The position numbers and the translations under genes were made by a program. A model generated the notes under the pieces. That model worked only from the letters and a program-made list of their open reading frames with translations, did not search any database and had not been told where the DNA came from. 64,000 bases of DNA. Origin: Klebsormidium nitens (lineage: Eukaryota > Streptophyta > Klebsormidiophyceae > Klebsormidiales > Klebsormidiaceae). Of this stretch, positions 11,501-23,330 are shown in pieces (position 1 is the first letter of the stretch; every line of letters begins with the position of its first letter). The stretch lies in NCBI GenBank assembly GCA_000708835.1, contig DF237062.1, forward strand, positions 1-64,000. The letters run 5' to 3'.

Positions 11501-13863
11501 CAGAGAAAGTGCTCGGTGAGACGCTGGAGTCGGAGGAGCTCCTTCTGAGACGAAAAGGCCTCGAGCTTTTGGAGAGAGCATCCCGATAAGTACAGGCTCA
11601 GCAGACAACAGACTGCCCCGATCGTAAACGCGTCGACCAGACCGCGAAAACCAGACTCAAGGTCCATCGTGTGTCCTGTTGAGCACAGTAGACACCCAAC
11701 ACTAGCCAAACCGGGAATACAAACAACGGGACTCTGCTAACAATTCCTTACTCCGCAAGCTCAACACATCTGACGGCACCGAAAGTAGAACAACGAGTGC
11801 TTGTGCCCACCAGAAGCAGAACGCCTTTTGTTGAAAGATCTGGGGGAGACTCTTATGGCATGGCTTAAGATGCTGAGAGTCGTTGTAAGATTGCGGTCTC
11901 ACCAGTATTGACTTGGTGCGCGCCCACAGCTTCCGTAGCACTCGCTTCCGCTCTTCCGCAGTCCCTTGCTCGCCCAAAGCATAGGCCTGCAGAGATCACG
12001 TAAGCGGAGAACTTTCCGTTCTTGGCGGCTCTGAAATTGTCATACGACCTATCATTCGTTGTTATTCGTTTCGATGGTCAAACGAAAAGAAAACAGGTGG
12101 ATGTACTTCATATTTGCGCAACGATCTGTCCAGCAGAGTAGGGACAATACGCATCGACCAATTACAAGCGCTGTGCCTCGAACTTCTGTTTTGCCTGAAA
12201 GTTGTCGCAGAATTGTCCTCAAAGACGTACCGCGATAACCAAGTCGAAGTGCTGGTGGCCTCCCGTCTTTCCCTTCAGAAGCGCATCCAGCGACCGGAAA
12301 CGGTGGACAGGTGGCGCGTCCTCGGCGCCTGCATAGAGCAGCTTGTGAACTTCCCGACGAAGGAGCGAACGTCAAAACCCTTGCTTGACTCGCTTCCTGC
12401 TTACACAATCTTTCCCTAGGAATCCGGTTGCCTGTCTTAATAACGGCTTCAGCTTCTCACAATGAACAGGATCGGAAAAGCTTTAAAGTGGGCGTAAGCC
12501 ATGCATGGACAAAGCCGCTCGCACGGTGCTACAACCCTCACAAAATTGCCGTCCGAAACCGGGACCGTTGGATTGGTGACGCCGTCGGAGATAGCGGCTG
12601 ACGTCAGGCAAACCCCGACGCCCACTTTAAGATTCTTAGAGAGTGTCTTTGACCGCAGCAGGTTCTGAAGCCCGCGCAAAACTTCCCTCGTATGTGCCAT
12701 GATGAAGCTCACAACTGAAGTCAAGGGAAGGAGGGGACGGCAGAGCAAGAAGCAGGTGAGCAATCCAGAGAAAACGCTTTGCTATGTGAGTATTCTTGTG
12801 CATACCTCGGAGAATGACATCTGCCAGCTGTGTCATGCCACGTGCCTGCTCGACAGCCACCGCCTGCTTTGGCCACGTGTTCCACACCGAGCTCGCGGCC
12901 CTGCCAGAGGGTAGTTCGATCGAGATAAAAGTGATGGAACGACGCGCAAGGCATGGGCTGAGGAGCTATTCTCAGAAGCAACCGACAAGACATGCTTATA
13001 AGTCTGCCCTTTCCCATGTACTGGACTCATGTGCGGTCCAAAGCGGGTCATGGTTATGTAGGGTTGAGCCCTCATGGAATCCGGCAAAAAGCATTTTGCG
13101 TTACATCAAAGGGAACGGACTTCCAATGGCTACTCGTATCGAAGAGAACGTGTTGCAACCACGTGAGGTGCGGGTCCTAAAGGTCCCACGTGTCATCGCT
13201 GGAGCACTGCCACGTCCGTTGAAGCTGAGGAACACATGCGGTGCTTTATAGGAAGCCCACCTACCAGAGCGCAGAGCCGAGCCCCGATCCGAAATCCAGC
13301 ACGCGTTCTGGGACGAACTCCGGCCGCTGCCATTTCAACTGCAGACGGAAATCCACGGTGGTTTCTAATCGCAGACAATCTGCAACTCCATGCGAGCATA
13401 AACTTCGTTGATTGCACATTCACAGCTTGTGGCTCACTTGACGATGCAAGATCTTAAAACAACGAATCCTTTTTGAAGATGATCCAACCGTTCTTCCCTG
13501 GGGGCTCTTACGCCTCACCTCTTCCAGCACGTGCACCAGTGCGGCGTACGTCGCCGGCATCCTCGCTGCGGCGTACGCCGCCACCTGTCCATCTGAGTAC
13601 TGGGGCGCTCGCCGATCCTTTTCGTCGTTTTTCCAGTTCTCATATTTCGGGAAACGGGCTTTGGAGGCCTGCTTCCAGCTTGCTAGAAGTCCCCCCCGAG
13701 ATGATTCGGTGTCTAGGTTGACCCTTTTAGGGGGGTCCGAGAGCCACCCCCGGGAGTGGTCGTGGAGCCCCTCGGAAAGTTGGCGGGTGAGGTGGCGCAG
13801 CGAGCGGGTGGAGTAGCCTGGCCAAAGAGCTTTGGTCAACTTCGCAAGGATGTATCTGAACAA
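8562..13863 (-). CDS. METTL17/Rsm22-like methyltransferase family protein (mitochondrial small-subunit assembly)
   Basis: Ten minus-strand exons: 13863-13519, 13338-13265, 12900-12806, 12349-12231, 11986-11903, 11421-11341, 11020-10964, 10337-10242, 9826-9750 and about 9072-8562 (about 512 aa). Phases fit through exon 9. The N-terminus ([20 protein letters not shown]) looks like a mitochondrial presequence. [15 protein letters not shown] (exon 1), the SAM motif VLDFGSGLG (about 128-136), [44 protein letters not shown] (about 286-303) and [12 protein letters not shown] near the C-terminus are the Rsm22/METTL17 signatures. METTL17 is known to bind an iron-sulphur cluster through cysteines of this kind and to assist assembly of the mitoribosomal small subunit. 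The exon 9/10 junction is uncertain: the best-looking acceptor (9105/9104) gives the wrong phase, so I used a weaker one at about 9072. Confidence 0.86.
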
Positions 13864-13887
13864 GTAATATGCTCACAGTTTCTGATT

Positions 13888-14748
13888 TCAACCCAGTGTG
13901 TTAATTGTCTCCTGATCCAAACGCAGGAACCGTTGAGTGTACGATGAGGGTGTGATTGACAGCCGGATTTGGCAGGCCAGAATATACAGATTCAGCTGGT
14001 GTCCGTTCTTTGTCGCATCCGCGAGCGTCAGGAAAGTCGTTAAGATAAGAGCTTGAATCAACCTGGAGGAAGGATCTATGGTGTAGCAGCAGAGAGATGG
14101 TGTTGAGTGCAGTGAGAATCTCAAACGACCAGCTGAACATAATTCCCATTCCCATGAAGGCTTGAGCCCCCAGATGGATCCACACGCCACATCGTAAGAG
14201 AGGGTACTGAGTGTGCAACTGTCCACTGTCCTTCTCTTAGTGGTCTTTCATGCAAACAAGTCACAGCATCTCTATCACCAGCTCCTACCTGCCACTGCCT
14301 TGCTGATGGCCTCCGATAGCTCCGCCGGCACCGCCACCGCCCCGGGGCTGCTCTGGCCCGCCTCTAGTTCCTGCCCTGTCCCACTGTCCTCCTCCTCTAG
14401 TTCCTGGCTTAGCACCAACTTCTGACCGCTAAACCTGCCCTGAATTTCATCATCCTCCTTCCCTGACTCTCCATATAGCGCCGTTGTCTCTTGCAGGTCT
14501 ACATACTCAATGCGCTGTGAGTCTCGGGTTTTGGCGGGAAGGGCATGGAGTGAAGAAAGGAAGCGGAGAGGTGACCGAGTGTGTGGCCCTTGCCGGAGTT
14601 GGCGCAGGGCGGGGAAGAGGAGATGTCCACCTTGCATTGGTGCATCTGCCATACACAAGAAACAGTTCAGATGACTTTGGCTGGCAGGACCTGTACCAGT
14701 CCACAATTGAATTGCTGAAAAGCTAGGTGGTGTCAACCAGTCGTCCAT
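13888..14748 (-). other. Possible small minus-strand coding region, unresolved
   Basis: Two minus-strand frames look mildly protein-like: 14748-14275, with an acidic stretch (QELEEEDSGTGQELEAGQ) ending near a possible donor at 14286, and 14226-13888. They lie just upstream of, and on the same strand as, the METTL17-like gene, so they could be 5' untranslated exons, a small separate gene, or chance frames. A plus-strand frame, 14484-14726, overlaps them. No family was recognised. Confidence 0.2.
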
Positions 14749-16222
14749 TCTGAGACAGTCTGTTTCGTCAAGTCGCGCGGCAGGGATGTCCGTGGCTTGA
14801 TTCTAATGAAGGTGAGTCCATTGAGAATCTAATCAAAGTCAGCATCTTAAAGGGTTGAAGCTGAAACACGCAATTTTAAGATGGTGGTAGAAAGTCCCTG
14901 GGTGTCCATACTCTTCTGAGGTGTAAGTTCAGAAAACTTTCCCCAAGAGCTTCAGATGCAAGCTGACTACCACCATTGACGAAACAACTTGATGAGAGTG
15001 AATGGTGCCAGAGTCTTTTCGAGCAAAACCATCAGGACATGCTGTCGAATCCATCAACGATGGTGGGACTGATGGTGGGACTGAGTATTCCTGGCCTGAG
15101 AAATCATACAAGAACAAGGATCAGGCACATGATCGCTAAGAAAGATTGGCATCAGCAAGAGGTGCTTTTTACCTGAACTCTATCAGCGCGAGTGTCAACA
15201 GCGTTGGCGCCCAGATATTTCAGCCCTGAGAGCGCGCCACCAATTCAAGAGACTTTTACAGACTTCAGAGGAAAGTCAGTCACCCACGCCTGCATGAACT
15301 TGCTTCCCATTGAGTGGCCGCCAATTACAAACATTCTTCTCAGCATTTCCCATGAGGCTGCAGCATTGCAACATTACTTTAATCTACTAGCTCATGACTA
15401 CTAGTACTTGCAAGTTGGTCACTTTCTACTTCGGTCCACACAACTCTGAGTCCGATGCTCTGTGCTCCAAGTTCTAACGACGTGCTTCTGCCGCCTGCGG
15501 CGGCCTCTGCCCAGCAGAACCTGCTCTTGTGTCGCCGAGATGTCGATCACGTACTACCACGTTTAGCGACTCGAATACTATTACCGGGCTACAACTTCAA
15601 GGCATTTGGTCGCCGCAGCATGCTGCGTTATGCTTCCCTAAAATGCATGACGACCGTGAGTTAGCAAACCCTAAAAGTGCTTTCAGGGTACATAGCCAGG
15701 CGTCCACGCCCAATTTGCTGTTCAGGACGTGGAGCTTCGAGTTTGAGGCGGTGCTGCTAGCTGATCTTGCAGGGAGAGCAGGAGGGCGCTGCTTGGCAAG
15801 GGCAAAATCCCCTTCAGCCGACCCTTGAAAACAGCGCCGCATACCTAAAGTGCTCGCAGGTGGCCTGTTTGTTTTCGCACGCAGATCAGCGCTAAGCCTG
15901 TAAGTAGCAACCTTGTTGAGCAATGCTGTCATCCTGTCAGCCATCTTCTGATGCTCTTCATGGCCTGCAGCATTCTCTTTGCTGGACCAGTGTCCTTCTC
16001 TCTTCCGTTTGGTTTCGATGGGCTCAGCCTGAACCGCCAGCAAGTCTCAAAACAGCAAAGTCAGGCTTCCATCTTGCATGCATGCCCTCTCTATTGGTCG
16101 CAGGAACTTACTTCGTACATCAAGGGGAGCAGCATTGCGCTTTCACATATGCTTCAAGCAAACTGCAGATAGCAGCCTCTTGACGCTCGTTGAGTTAGAG
16201 GGATGATGGGTGACGGACTGAC
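14749..16222. other. Intergenic, nothing identified
   Basis: No gene was recognised. A minus-strand frame of 148 codons (16043-15597) has a basic, lysine-rich start but no known motif. A perfect 12-bp tandem duplication (GATGGTGGGACT) lies at 15059-15082. Confidence 0.4.
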
Positions 16223-18369
16223 ATGTGCACCGCTCCGTCTACGCAGGGTTTGATCTGGTACTGCTTCCATCAAGCAAGATCAATGCAGAGTGTGCACGCG
16301 TCCGCTAGGACGCTGAGCCACGCAAGTCCTCCATACATCGCCGATAGTACAGTGGCTACCAACAGTGACAGCTTAAACAGAGTACCCCCAATGATACAGC
16401 CAAGGTTTCAGTCCACTTATGCCCCAACGCAGTCAAAAGCGTTCAGGAGACTTGGAAGGAGTGCGCACCAAGTGGCGAGCTCAGATTGGGTGTGCGAGAG
16501 CTGCAGCAATCGGTTCCTGGCTGGAGATCAGAGGGTTTGGGACCAGGGGCAAAGTCTGCGTGCGGGGGGGCAGACTGCGGGGAAGGGCCAAGGGAAGGTG
16601 ACGGCGCAGTGGTTCCACTTCAACTCGAGGAAGTCACTGAATGTCTCGCTGCAAGAGGGCATACCTGGGGTAGACGAATACCTGCGGGTGAGCTTCTTCA
16701 TTTAGTCTGGTCCCGTACAACTTTAAGCATGGTAGAGTTCTTCAACACTCTGCTTTGGTTTTGGCATGACTGCTGTGCATCCGATGTTTTCTTTTCGCTC
16801 GTTGGCACTTCATAAATGGGAAGAGGCCCTTAGAGATGCTTTTCATGGTGGCAAAAGAGATGTTTTCTGTGGCAGCTACATACTGCGCAGCTGAACACAC
16901 GCAGCTATCTTGACAAAGTGTTATTGAATGGACTTCAAGAACGGCAAGAAACTCAGGCATAAATTTCCGCACGTTGATGGGAGTTGAAAGACGCATTACG
17001 GCAGCCTGCACAACAGTCGCATGTTGAGCTATCCCAAGCTCCTTTTTGTCTGAGCTTCAATTCATGGCCTCCATCATTATGTCTGCCCATACCCCATCCG
17101 TCCTTGTAGCAATTGCCCCATCCAGGTTTGAGCAAAAGCTTTCTTGTCCAAGTATAAACCACAATGTCGAAATCGGGTTAGTACCTTTTCATATCAGGAC
17201 ACTGAGCGCATCGTCCACATCGCCTTCCCCGACCGCCGGCGGTTGCAGTACCGAGGGGACGGCCTCTGGCGGGCTACGCTGAAGCCCGTCACCTTCTTTA
17301 CCATTTCAGCAACCCCTGTCACGGACGTTAGGTAAGTATGTGTGGACATGGCAACAGAGGCCCTACGGACAATCAGGCGGGCTCTGAAGGGTGGCGGGCA
17401 CCTTGACCAGCTTCCATAGCTGTCCAGCTTCGGGAATTATGAAACCTCCAGAATCCATTAAAATGATACTCGTTCCGAGGATGCTAGGCCGGCGTACAGA
17501 GCCTCCTCGTGTGGAGGATGGTCGAAACCTCTGCACAGCCATATGTAGACCCAAGACATGTCAACGCGTCTGGCGTATATTCTGCAGTGAGGCCATTGCT
17601 TTCTGTCTCGTACCCCCTTTCAAACGCAGCTGATCAGGTTTTGAACTGCGTGATTCTCTCCAACGAGCTACTGCGAGGTCTTTCGAATGACACTTACCGA
17701 CTCTGTCCAGATGCGATTGGCCGGTTCAGTGCAGCGCATAGGAAGGAACTACGCCCAACTCAGATCTGATCCACTCTCAAACTGCTGCATCTAATTTCTC
17801 GCTCCTGTCTTCCTCCTCGCAAAAGTCACTTCCGGAAGAGCTCTCGGAGAAAGCGTAGATAGGCACTCCTGTGCTCGCCGCTTCGGTTTCGGCTCCCCGT
17901 TTTGCCGTTGATCGAATTGGCCCCTTACGAAACGTATCTGAGCCCCTCGGAAAAAGCTGACTTCTTCCATTTTGTGCCCAGGACTTGGTATGAAAACGGC
18001 GCCCTCCAGATCGCCTCTGACCGGGTCGTCCTCGACCTAGCTGGTCTCCCGCCCCAGTTCCATAACATTGATCTACGGCTAAACCTTCGCGGTTCCTTAA
18101 CCCGGGTCAAAACTTCCCCCAGAGGATCCTCGAATTGCGCCTTGGACGGCTCAGTAGACTTAGGGGTCGGGGTGGACCTGCCGGCGCCTCTTGCATTCAT
18201 CCCGGCGCCTGCGGTAAATGCAGTGGGGACGGCGATTCTCGAGGGGATTCTGATAGCGATGGAATCCGCATTGAGGAGGGGCCTTGTCGAGGATTACAGG
18301 CGGTGGTGCATAGAGAAGCGGAGCAAGATTGGAGAGGCGCGGCAAGAGCAAGGGGTGCAGATTAGATGA
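16223..18369 (+). CDS. DUF1997 family protein, probably plastid-targeted
   Basis: Three exons: 16223-16687, 17198-17331 and 17982-18369 (stop at 18367-18369), with phases 0 and 2 agreeing at the two junctions, giving 328 aa. An in-frame ATG at 16283 would give 308 aa. The N-terminus is rich in Ser, Ala and Arg and low in acids, fitting a plastid transit peptide. The middle reads WFHFNSRKSLNVSL, then DTERIVHIAFPDRRRL and VTFFTISATPVTDVR. The last exon has FHNIDLRLNLRGSL, LDGSVDLGVGVDLPAPLAFIP and a GLVEDYRRWC end. This order matches the plant and cyanobacterial DUF1997 family. Its biochemical role is not known. The acceptor at 17981 has an excellent pyrimidine tract. Confidence 0.8.
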
Positions 18370-19695
18370 CACCGAACCTACTATGCGCCGTTCGCGGCAT
18401 GTCGTTGAAGCGCGCTCCTAATATAGACGGTGGACTAAACACGCAAGCTGGAGCTGAAAGAAATACTGCTCCTTTCGAGAACAGCTCGCAACCATCGAAA
18501 GCTACAACACATACCAGCTTAGCATCTAGAAAGTCCAATCAAGAACTGATTCCATTGAGTGCTCTTCGTTTCAGACATACGTGCTTAATCTTAGCTCGAT
18601 CGCCGCAGGAATTGTTTGAAGTGACAATGCATTTCTACGTGTGGGTCAGCTGATTGACTCGCAGGCCGTGCAGCCGTCCTGCAACTTGTTTTGCTGCGAA
18701 AGGCATGTACGAGCATCTTGTCGCCGTCCTTTCTTGCCATGTTGGAAGTCCACATCAAACTACAGATGCGCATATAGTTGAGGGCCAAGACCGTCTGGTA
18801 TATTGCATTCACTGTTTACTGCCAGCTCATATTTGGCAGACGAGTTGATTGGCGGGTTATAACGCACCACATCCTTGATCAAGATCCATATTGGGTCTGG
18901 GATTGCCAGGCTTTATGCAAATCGCATGATCAGCATGAGCGGGACGCCAGCAAATGTCGAGCGTTATTATGGCAGTCGCACAATTAGATGAGGCCGCCTA
19001 CGCGCTAATTCTAGCTCATGCGTATGCTTGAGTCTGTGCAAAGATCGAGAGCTCGAGCTCTACGCATGCGACCTGGGCCGCGTCAATTACTCATGTGCGT
19101 CGCTTTCCTAAGCCTGCGACATGTACCTCTGAACCTAACAGCTCAGATCACTTTTGAACGGAATCATGACTGGACTAGGGATTCTTATCAAAGGCCTGTT
19201 GCTCCGCGTACATGACAAATATAAGTTTCCACCGACCTGCTGCCAAACCCCAACTCATCATGCTCGCACAACAAAGCTTCATGCTTACGAAAGACTTCGC
19301 TTTGTGAATTCACCGTGTTCTCCTCTTTGGCGCTCAATTGATCTGCTCACTGTGCGTGGACAAACAAAACAACCTTGATCAGCAAATTGGTTACTAGAAC
19401 AGCTCGTTCGCTCGTGGTTGTACTTCACTGTTTGTGCTCATTAAGATACGTAATCTTGAAGGATCTGAATTCTTCTAGATTCAACCGTTAGGCGCGCTAC
19501 GTATGGAGACTTTTCTCATCGCAACTGATCATTGTTTCAGAGCACGAGGTCACATTTCGCCAAGCAGGCCATCACCGCTGGCCTGATTGAAATTTCAACT
19601 TTTACAATCAGAAAGGGTGATTTTTGCTCAAAGAGCTTTTTTAAGCCTACGTTGAGGAGGCTCCTTAGGCTCAGTGTCCCTACGCGTCTCACGTG
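18370..19695. other. Intergenic, nothing identified
   Basis: This interval separates the convergent DUF1997 gene and the MYND pseudogene. Only short open frames are present and none resembles a known protein. No repeats were noted. Confidence 0.5.
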
Positions 19696-21538
19696 TTAGC
19701 TGCTCACCTTCGACTTCTGCCTCCCAGGCGCGTTTTCTTGCTTCCCGCAGCATTGGTCTCTGTGGCCCTGCTTCCATGCCATTTTTTGACACTCTGCACA
19801 GAAAGGAGACGTGGATGAAGAATGAAACTGACTGATGTCGTTCCAGAGGATGCAAGCAAGGCCTTGAAGGAGGTGAAGATCAAGGACTGGGCTTTAGTCC
19901 GCGTGAAGCAACCTACACTTCACTCCTGACGGATAGTTTTGCGCGTTGATTGCTTGGCAAGGTTTAGGTGTCCGCCGAAAAGATCGGAGCACAAAGTTGC
20001 CTTTGGACATACCCACGCTTACTGTCTGCTTCGCAATGTTCTCGAACTTTTTCACACAAACGCGCAAAGAGCACTTACCACGGCTGCAGTAGCAGGCGAG
20101 CCTGCAACCTCCACACAGCTTGAAGGTCCCCTCTGCCGCTTCGATTTTCTCACACCCTGCCCTGGAACACTTTCGGACCGACTTGATCTGCTCTTCCAGT
20201 TGCCGCCGAGAAGACCGAGTTCTGAACAGCGCCCACCGATCTGGCCGTCCAAAAGCGCCAAGCGGCTGAAAGCTTGCCTCCAGTCCGTCGGCTGGTGTCC
20301 TGTACATGATCGATATCTCGCGGCACCTTCTCAACACTACCTTATCCTTCTTTGCTAGAGCCTCGATTGCCTCAACCAGTTCCACCGTCACCAGGCCGTT
20401 TGCTTCAAGAAGGATATCCTGAACTGATTCTTCGCAATATAGTAGACAGACTAGGGACTGAGCACACTCACGCTCTGGGCACGCTCTCTGGGTTCTGCTT
20501 CCTTGCAAGCAGCCAAAGCAAGAACGTACAGACGGAAGGTCTCCACTCTGTCGAGAAGGGCCTCTTTTTCTGTGCCTTTGGCTGTGCATAACAGCGATAG
20601 AAGATGCTGACAGGCATGGTGTAGAACCCTTGGTCTTGTTCCTCGAATGAAAAGAGCACCTATGAGGTTGATCAGCTTGTTGGAGAAGGCTTTAGAGAAA
20701 GGGAGATCTCCGAGGATGTCCAGTGCCCTTGAAGTAGTCTCAACAAGCTCAATGTCGTCAACATTCTCTGTGCAGTGCTCCAGAACGCATATGATGAAGC
20801 CTTGCATGGAAGCTACTTCTTCCACGCACTCTAATTTGGCCCACTGAAGAATTGAGTTGAAGGGCCCTTGAAGGGCCGAAGAATGGACTTCCTTGTCTCC
20901 AACCCTGGTTGTCTGCAGTTCTGAAACAGTCGCCCTCCTGGTGAGACCACGTCACGGGCCCGTTGAAAGAGGTTGGCCAGAACCTGAAAGACATCTGGGA
21001 TCTCTTTGAGGATATACTTGAACGACCTGAAGTCAACTGCCAGCGTGTCGAGGGCGCAGCAGTAGATGGACACTTTGCTGAAGATCTCGGCTTTCTTTCC
21101 AGCCAAAGTAGCTGCGATGAAATCCTTAGGAAGCCAGTACCAGCGGCCACTTGATATGGCATCGTCCAATCCCAACCGAATCTCCCTTCCAATTCCGTTG
21201 CTCAGGATGAAGTTTGAGACATTGACCCCATCCGTTCTTGAGCTTTGCTTCCACAGAAGATACGCGTAACTCTCTTTAAAGCGCCAGATAGCAAACATGC
21301 GCCTGCTTTCATCATCCGATCTGAGCTCTTGAAGTATCTCCTGGAGCCATGGAGAGGCCTCCGGCTTGAGGAAGTCAAGTTTTATGTTGGGTTCAAGGCC
21401 ACTTTTTCTTAAGGTGGACATCTCCTCGCAAGTCAGGGTGGACAACAGCGGGACGTTCTCGGAGGGAGCGGACGTTGGAAGGGGCTTCATCGCCTTTCTT
21501 GCCATCTTGCTCATTCTGTTGGGACCCAAGCAACTCAA
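19696..21538 (-). pseudogene. MYND zinc-finger protein paralogue with two frameshifts
   Basis: Exon 1 runs 21538-20079 and exon 2 19793-19696, joined in phase 1 (donor at 20078) exactly as in the intact paralogue at 23331-25218. Similarity is clear over the whole length (KPEASPWLQEIL against KPEDSPWLKEIL; RRMFAIWRFKES against RRMFAVWRFKET; the MYND start KCSRAGCEKIEAAEG and end ECQKMAWKQGHRDQC). The frame changes twice, near 20870 and near 20480. Each change coincides with a tandem duplication of 11-bp period (20857-20878 and 20469-20492), and an 11-bp insertion accounts exactly for each shift. The MYND zinc ligands themselves remain intact. It is best called a recent pseudogene; an assembly error at both points is the alternative. 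Confidence 0.78.
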
Positions 21539-23330
21539 TCAGCTTCTAGTGCAGTTCCTGCCGCCTCTTGCGCCTCTACATGGCGGCTTGCTGCGCATCA
21601 AGTCTTCCTGAGGTCCGCCATTGCACGACCATCTGCAGATGGAGATAGAAATGGAGATGGAGAATAAACCAGTCACTCGTGCATGCGCACAGTAGCGCTG
21701 TCGTTTTGAAGGACGGCAGCCGCTGGTTGAGGCTGCAGTTGCTAGTTGACGGTAAACAGATCTGTCGACCTAACTAGATGAGCATAGCTACTGTAGCCTT
21801 AGGTCAGCTCGACAGAAGCACCGCTTGACTCCCGTGCACGATTCCTCCCACCCGATTACACGCCCTGCGTCAGCATACGAGGCCGAAATACGCGCGCGCA
21901 GATCGTCAAGCTTGCGTCAGCAGCAATCGGAGGTGGAATTGCAGGTCGAATCAGCAGGTCTTGTCTGTGTGGGTTGTTATAGGGTGTTATAGGCCAGTTC
22001 GGAACAGTTTTCAGTTATGATTCGCATAAGGCACTAGATTTGAATAAGGCTCTTCCAAATTCAGAGATCTGCATTAACTTCAAGTGTCATCGGGCCCGCA
22101 TCCGACAGAAACATGCAACTCTGACGAAATGAAGCGGGATCCGATGTAACTGTTACTCACATCAAGTATACGTCAAGCTGCGGGCCAGACCTTCACTGGT
22201 TCAGCACTTGATTTCGTAATCTTAAGGAGACTCGATAAAAGGTGGGAATGCCAGATAATTGTACCCGAATCATTGATGTGCAGCCAGCTTTGTTGTCTGG
22301 TGTAAGTGTCTGCCCTCAAAGCATGCGCATGTTATGTTGAGTCTCGCACTAGCATAGCCAACTTATGATGCAACGCGTACAGATGGTCAGCCGTTCGAAG
22401 GGGCCCCATGGTCATGAGCCAGATTGTCTGTGATGTCATGCATATGCTTAATTCTACAGGCTCATCCTGAACCGGATGAGATAGCACCGCGTTAAACGGG
22501 CAAGGAAGCACTATCCTCTTTGTATTCTGGACGAGCGGATCATCCGAAAACGTTGCGCTCGTGCCCAATTTGTCATGCTCGAAAAGTCGAACGAACCGCA
22601 CGACTTTTCACCAGTACCTAGTGTACGAACGCAAAAGCACCAGAGAAACATTTCCGAACGGCTGTACCTTCCCTAGAGGCGCTTAGTCGCAGAATCATAC
22701 CCTCTCAGTGCCAGCGAGGAGACGCTCTCCTGCAAAAGAAAGACGGGTAAGCTTTTGACCAGTCGTAATTTTAGCTTGGATCAATGTTCTGCAGCAGACT
22801 ACGAGTATTGCAACAATAGTTTGGATCGTTGACTGCCAGTATTCTGTTTTGCTTCTGGCTTGCGAGATTCCTGCGTTTCATGGTCAAAACTCTTCTTGAT
22901 CAGCACGTAGATTCGATATTAGGCGGACTCGATGGCAGAGCCAGCTTCTTGGAGCTCGGATGTCAAATCCAAAGAAGCGAGGAGGCGACCAAATTAGTAG
23001 GAGAACTTTCAAGCTCTTACTCAACTTTCACGCATTCTGATCACCATAGAGCCCCAAATGAAGACTTTGAACTCCGTCAAGGAGGCCAGAATTCCTGCGG
23101 CCTGTCAATCTTTAATTCATCACAAGCAGAGTTTTGACGCAACTTTATTCAATCGTTGGCGTCTCTGTACTGACAAAACAAGCCAGTCGATCTTGTCTTG
23201 ACCAAACGATTGTGCATGCGAACGTACTCCAGCCACAGCATCGGACTTCCCTTGGGTTAACAAGGCAGCCTTTAAACTTGAATCATGGCTGCCTTGAAGC
23301 TGGAAGAATGACAAATGGTTTCACCTGTCA
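21539..23330. other. Intergenic between MYND paralogues, nothing identified
   Basis: This is a spacer of about 1.8 kb between the two tandem MYND paralogues. Short frames such as 22829-23137 (+) have no recognisable motif. GA-rich runs occur at 21637-21665. Nothing else is supported. Confidence 0.45.

Noticed and set aside
17902-17981. Start of the last DUF1997 exon at the open frame's first codon (17902)
   Set aside because: That frame extension gives no acceptor in phase. The acceptor at 17981 has a strong pyrimidine tract and the phase that fits exon 2.
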